From Novosphingobium profundi (GTDB taxonomy: Bacteria > Pseudomonadota > Alphaproteobacteria > Sphingomonadales > Sphingomonadaceae), in assembly GCF_020524485.1 (NCBI RefSeq), contig NZ_JAIVLF010000003.1:620001-684000 (forward strand): 64,000 nucleotides of DNA, in the 5' to 3' direction. Each line of letters begins with the position of its first letter. The stretch's first letter is position 1. Shown in pieces: positions 60,270-64,000 of the stretch. A model generated the notes under the pieces. It was not told the DNA's origin. It worked only from the letters and a program-made list of their open reading frames with translations, and made no database searches. Made by a program: the position numbers and the translations under genes.

Positions 60270-61509
60270 GGTGGCGCTCTCCGAGGCGGTCGAGGAAACC
60301 GAGCATGACGGCGAGCGCGATTTCCGCGTCCGCAGGTTCCACATGTTCGGCCGGGTTGTGACTGATACCGCCCCTGCAGCGCAGGAACAGCATGGCGGTG
60401 GGGCATAGCGCGCCCATGTTCATGGCATCGTGGCCTGCCCCCGAAACGAGGCGGAAGACCCGCTGGCCTGCGCTTTCGTGCGCGGCGTCGAGCAGCTCCA
60501 TCAGCCCTTCGTCACAAGGGCTGGGCGGAAGGTCGTGGATGCACGTGACGTCCAGGTCGAGCGCCCGCGCCGCGGCGATCGCCTGGCAGCGCGCCAGGAT
60601 TGCCTCGGCCACGCGGTTGCGGCGGCGTATATCGCCCGCGCGCACATCGAGAGTGAAGCGCACTTCGCCGGGAATGACATTGGGCGCTCCGGGCAGCGCC
60701 TCGATCCGGCCAACGGTGGCGACGGCATCGGACATGTCGGCCGCGGCCAGTTCCTCGGCGGCAAGCACCATTTGCGCAGCGCCCGGCAGCGGATCGCGGC
60801 GCAGCGGCATTGCGCTCGTCCCTGCGTGTCCGGCAAGGCCCTTGAGGGTGATCGCGTAGCGCAGCTGCGCAGCAATGCCGGTGACCGTCCCCACCGCAAG
60901 GCCATTGGCTTCAAGCACCGGGCCCTGTTCGATATGGGCTTCCAGATACGCAAAGATTTCGCCCCGCGCGCGCCGGGCGGTGAGGTAGGCCCCCGGATCT
61001 ACTCCGGCCTCGGCCAGCGTCACCCCGTCCCCATCGGCGATGTCGAGCGCGCCGCGCTCCAGCGTTCCGGCCACCGCACGGCTGGTCAGCATCGCGGCGG
61101 GAAAGCGCGAACCTTCCTCATCGCCAAAAGCATAGACCTCTATCGCGAAAGGAAAGCGGCGCCCCTTTGCATGGAGCGCGGCCACGCACTCGATCCCGAG
61201 CATGATGCCCAGCGGTCCATCGTAGGCCCCGCCATCGCGCACCGAATCAAGGTGGCTGGCGATCATAAGCGCGGGCGCATCGGGGCGGCTCGCCTCGTAG
61301 CGGCCGATGAGGTTTGCGGCGGCATCGCGGCGCACCTGCATCCCGGCCTCTTCCATCCAGCCGGTCAGCGCCTCCTGCGCCTCGGCATAGGCTGGCGTCA
61401 GGTAACCGCGATAGAGCCCCCCTTCCATGTCGGAATAGGGCACTTCGCGCAGCGCGTCGCAGCGCGCGACAGCTCGGGCGCCACCAGGAGTTTGCAGAGC
61501 ACTCACCAT
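60259..61509 (-). CDS. Allantoate amidohydrolase (M20 family)
   Basis: A 416-residue M20-type amidohydrolase. Metal ligands: SHLDSV, YDGPLG, FGDEEGSRF, EAHIEQGP and GISHNPAEH, in the order of AllC/HpxK/UAH enzymes. It converts allantoate to (S)-ureidoglycine, carbon dioxide and ammonia, the substrate of PucG. N-carbamoyl-L-amino acid hydrolases look alike, but the position between pucG and hpxW settles the role with good likelihood. It overlaps both. Confidence 0.92.
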   Translation of the reverse strand: MVSALQTPGGARAVARCDALREVPYSDMEGGLYRGYLTPAYAEAQEALTGWMEEAGMQVRRDAAANLIGRYEASRPDAPALMIASHLDSVRDGGAYDGPLGIMLGIECVAALHAKGRRFPFAIEVYAFGDEEGSRFPAAMLTSRAVAGTLERGALDIADGDGVTLAEAGVDPGAYLTARRARGEIFAYLEAHIEQGPVLEANGLAVGTVTGIAAQLRYAITLKGLAGHAGTSAMPLRRDPLPGAAQMVLAAEELAAADMSDAVATVGRIEALPGAPNVIPGEVRFTLDVRAGDIRRRNRVAEAILARCQAIAAARALDLDVTCIHDLPPSPCDEGLMELLDAAHESAGQRVFRLVSGAGHDAMNMGALCPTAMLFLRCRGGISHNPAEHVEPADAEIALAVMLGFLDRLGERHHAR

Positions 61510-63080
61510 CCCAGCGCTGCCCCGTCGCTGCGCGGATCGCTCGCGCCTTCAAAGCCGCCATCGGGCAGGCGCACCAGGGCCCCGGCGTGCCCCATCATGG
61601 CGCTGGGCGGGCCGACCCGCTCGACATCGTGCCCCGCCGCTTCGAGCGCTGTGTAGAGCGCAGGATCGAAGCCGTCCTCCAGCTTGAGCGAGGTCGTGAC
61701 ATCGCCCCAGGTGCGCCCGAGCAGCCAGCGCGGCGCCGAAATCGCCTCCTGCAGGTCCACGCCGTAGCGCGCATAGCGGGTAAAGAGCGCGGCCTGCGTC
61801 TGGGGCTGCCCCTCACCGCCCATCGTGCCGTAGGCCACGATCCGGCCATCGTCGAAGAGCGCCATGGCGGGATTGAGGGTGTGGAAGGGCTTGCGCCCCG
61901 GTTTCAGCGCATTCCAGCCCTCTTCGGCGAGACGGAAGGACGAGCCCCGGTTCTGCCAGGTGATCCCGGTCTGCGGCAGGACCAGCCCCGAGCCGAACTC
62001 GAAGTAGGTCGACTGGATGCACGAGACCACCCGGCCCTCCCCATCGGCGGCAGCGAACCAGCAGGTGTCGCCCCACTGCGGGGGCTGCGGCCAGGGCAGC
62101 GCTCTTGCGGGGTCGATGCGCGCAGCCAGGGCGTCGAGCGCCTGGGGATCGGCGAGCAGGCCCTGAAAATCGAAATCGGTGAAGGTCAGATCGCCCACGT
62201 GTGCATCGCGCAGCAGAAAGGCCTGCTTGGTCGCCTCGACAAGGCTGTGGACGTGATCAAAGCCGTCCGGCGCGTCGGCCTGCAGGCGGTCGAACAGCGC
62301 GAGGATCAGGAGCGAGGCGAACCCTTGCGTGGGGGGCGCAGTGTTGAAGAGGCGCGCGCCCGTGATCGGCACCGAGAGAGGCGCGGGGCGGCTCACCGCA
62401 TGTGCGGCCAGATCGCCCGCCGAGACCGGACTGCCCAGCGCCGTGAGGTCCTCAGCCAGGCGCGTGGCCAGCGAACCTGTGTAGAAACTCGCCAATCCCT
62501 CGCGCGCGAGCGTGCGCAGCGTTTCGGCGAGCGCAGGCTGGCGCAGCACGTCGCCCTCGGCGAGCGGGCGGCCTTCGGGCTCGAAGATGTCGGCATAGGC
62601 CCCGGGCTGGCTACGCAGTTCCTCGCCCTTGGTCTGCGCAATCCCTGCCCCGCCTGCGGTCACCGCAACGCCGGTTTCGGCATGGACGATGGCATCGCGC
62701 AGCAGACGATCGAGCGGCAAGATGCAGGCCGGGTCGGCCAGCGCCGCCTCCCAGGCCGAGACCGTGCCCGCCACCGTGTTCGCCGCCAGAGGTCCGCGCT
62801 GGGGCACTGCATCAAGCCCTGCGTAGAGGGACAGGTCCGCGCTGGCCGCCGCCGCGCCCACGCCGTGGATCGCGTGGAGCCGCCCGTCGGGCTCGCGGAT
62901 CAGCCAGAAGCCATCCCCGCCGATCCCGGTCATGTGCGGATAGACCGCGCTCAGCGTTGCGGCGATGGCGACGCAGGCCTCCACCGCCGTTCCCCCCTCG
63001 GCGAGCACGTCGCGGCCCGCCTGCGCGGCGAGGTGGTGTGGGGCGGTGGCGATGCCATTTTGCGCGGTGACGGTCTGCAT
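61503..63080 (-). CDS. hpxW: Gamma-glutamyltransferase-family hydrolase, HpxW-like oxamate amidohydrolase
   Basis: A 525-residue Ntn hydrolase proenzyme. The autocleavage/nucleophile threonine is in WGDTCWFAAADGEGRVVS. Other landmarks are SAVYPHMTGIGGDGFWLI and YGTMGGEGQPQTQAALF. It lacks a signal peptide and so is not the periplasmic glutathione enzyme. With HpxZ and PucG in the same operon, the HpxW role (oxamate to oxalate and ammonia) fits best. A 17-bp gap separates it from the upstream nucleosidase gene. Confidence 0.85.
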   Translation of the reverse strand: MQTVTAQNGIATAPHHLAAQAGRDVLAEGGTAVEACVAIAATLSAVYPHMTGIGGDGFWLIREPDGRLHAIHGVGAAAASADLSLYAGLDAVPQRGPLAANTVAGTVSAWEAALADPACILPLDRLLRDAIVHAETGVAVTAGGAGIAQTKGEELRSQPGAYADIFEPEGRPLAEGDVLRQPALAETLRTLAREGLASFYTGSLATRLAEDLTALGSPVSAGDLAAHAVSRPAPLSVPITGARLFNTAPPTQGFASLLILALFDRLQADAPDGFDHVHSLVEATKQAFLLRDAHVGDLTFTDFDFQGLLADPQALDALAARIDPARALPWPQPPQWGDTCWFAAADGEGRVVSCIQSTYFEFGSGLVLPQTGITWQNRGSSFRLAEEGWNALKPGRKPFHTLNPAMALFDDGRIVAYGTMGGEGQPQTQAALFTRYARYGVDLQEAISAPRWLLGRTWGDVTTSLKLEDGFDPALYTALEAAGHDVERVGPPSAMMGHAGALVRLPDGGFEGASDPRSDGAALGW

Positions 63081-63097
63081 GGGTTTGGGCCTTCTGT

Positions 63098-64000
63098 TCA
63101 GTCCGGAAGCGCGGCGAGGAATGCGCGCACGACATGCGCAGAATTGACAGACGCGAGCGCCATGAAGGTATTCATCTGGTTCTCGCCATCATCGCCGCCA
63201 GCAAGGTCCGACAGGCTGCGAAAGACGATGGCGGGCACCTCGTTGGCATAGGCGACCTGCACCACGGCGGCGCTCTCCATGTCGACGACACGCGCCCCCC
63301 AGGCGGCCTGAAGGTACTCGCGAAATTCCTTGTTGTCGGCAAAGACACCTGCGCTCACGCCCGTGCCGCCGACCACCACCTTGGGCTCTTCGACGAGGCA
63401 GTGCGGTCCGCTCGCCGTACCCGAAGGCCCGGTACAGCGCTGTAAGGAGATGCGTGCGGTCACGTCTTCAGCAAGCTGCAGCAGTGCAGGGTCCGCACCC
63501 AACGTATAATGGCGCACCGGGGCCTCGCTCGCGTTGCCCACGCGCACGCCGCGCGGGAACATCATCTCCCAGTTGGCGGGTGCCTGCGCATCGACCGGCT
63601 CGGGCGTCACCCAGCCCTCGCCGGTGCGGCGCGCGAAGGAGACTTCGAGGTACTGCGCCCAGTCCTTGGCGACCACCACATCGCCGATCGAAAGCTCCGG
63701 GTCGACCCCGCCCGCAATCCCGGAAAAGACGATGCGCTTCACCTTGAACCGGTCGAGCACAAGCTGGGTGTTCATCGCTGCGTTGACCATGCTCACCCCG
63801 CTCTGCATCAGCACCACGGGCTTTCCTTCCAGCGTTCCGGCCAGGAAGGTGAGGCCATTGGCGCTGTATTCGCGCGGCTCGGCAATGGCCGGGGCGAGCG
63901 CGTCCCATTCGGGCGCAAAGGCGGTCATCACCACCGTGCGCGGGGTCGTGTCGAAGGGCTCGGCCAGCGCGGGGGCAGAGACAAGCGCAAGCGCAGTAGC
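63098..64000 (-). CDS. Exported MTA/SAH-nucleosidase-like protein, start missing
   Basis: The first residues lie beyond the right edge. The visible N-terminus, ATALALVSAPALAEPFD, is the end of a signal peptide. The PNP/UDP-phosphorylase fold follows: QSGVSMVNAAMNTQLVLDRF, IVFSGIAGGVDPELSIGDVVV, VVDMESAAVVQVAY with the catalytic glutamate, and FRSLSDLAGGD with the base-binding aspartate. It should cleave purine nucleosides in the periplasm. A start at the GTG 63934 would remove the signal and is unlikely. It is the first visible gene of the purine operon. Confidence 0.85.
   Translation of the reverse strand, partial: ATALALVSAPALAEPFDTTPRTVVMTAFAPEWDALAPAIAEPREYSANGLTFLAGTLEGKPVVLMQSGVSMVNAAMNTQLVLDRFKVKRIVFSGIAGGVDPELSIGDVVVAKDWAQYLEVSFARRTGEGWVTPEPVDAQAPANWEMMFPRGVRVGNASEAPVRHYTLGADPALLQLAEDVTARISLQRCTGPSGTASGPHCLVEEPKVVVGGTGVSAGVFADNKEFREYLQAAWGARVVDMESAAVVQVAYANEVPAIVFRSLSDLAGGDDGENQMNTFMALASVNSAHVVRAFLAALPD

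Overview
The window looks like chromosomal DNA of a high-GC alphaproteobacterium of the order Sphingomonadales, most likely Novosphingobium or a close relative. The basis is the complete protocatechuate 4,5-cleavage (lig) gene set in sphingomonad style, several TonB-dependent receptors, GPH-family sugar-type symporters and the general gene content; this is inference, not a database match. Coding density is high. Many neighbouring genes overlap by 1-11 bp. I saw no rRNA, tRNA, CRISPR array, insertion sequence or replication origin.

Layout. (1) 1-8.5 kb: a carbohydrate-utilisation locus with the start of a GH127-type glycosidase (cut by the window edge), a large secreted DUF5695-like protein, an M24 metallopeptidase-fold enzyme, a secreted HExxH protein and a TonB receptor. 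(2) 8.7-9.8 kb: a less GC-rich patch with a divergent tetR/doxX pair and two clear operator palindromes. (3) 10.2-14 kb: a ProX-type prolyl-tRNA editing protein, then a Tat-exported phospholipase C overlapping a PchP-like phosphocholine phosphatase. (4) 14.1-23.5 kb: divergent lig operons. ligK-ligU-ligI run leftward. A double-HTH LysR regulator and then a DUF1932 dehydrogenase, ligJ, ligA, ligB, ligC and an aldo-keto reductase run rightward. Together they cover protocatechuate (and probably gallate) ring cleavage down to pyruvate and oxaloacetate.

(5) 23.5-44.3 kb: an accessory region that I could not assign to a known pathway. It has three paralogous SAM methyltransferases, two GPH symporters, one further MFS transporter, two copies of an unrecognised ~105-residue protein, a sulfotransferase, an SDR, a KstD/fumarate-reductase-like flavoprotein, a TonB receptor, several exported hydrolases and two paralogous IclR regulators. 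Seven sites of the form YTCR-N5-YGAAC stand in front of essentially every transcription unit between 24.5 and 41 kb. They suggest one regulon, and this is the best candidate here for an undescribed system. Three 113-bp copies of a doubly hairpinned repeat also lie in or beside this region, with a solo end near 9.96 kb.

(6) 44.6-64 kb: purine catabolism. A LysR regulator, a phosphoribosyltransferase and a LOG-family nucleotide hydrolase are on the plus strand. Facing them is a tightly packed minus-strand operon of 16 genes that runs past the right edge: exported nucleosidases, adenine and guanine deaminases, xanthine dehydrogenase XdhABC, an HpyO-type urate hydroxylase, UraH, UraD, PuuE allantoinase, allantoate amidohydrolase, PucG aminotransferase and HpxZ/HpxW. 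The gene set predicts nucleoside to base to xanthine to urate to allantoin to allantoate, and then an oxalurate/oxamate branch.
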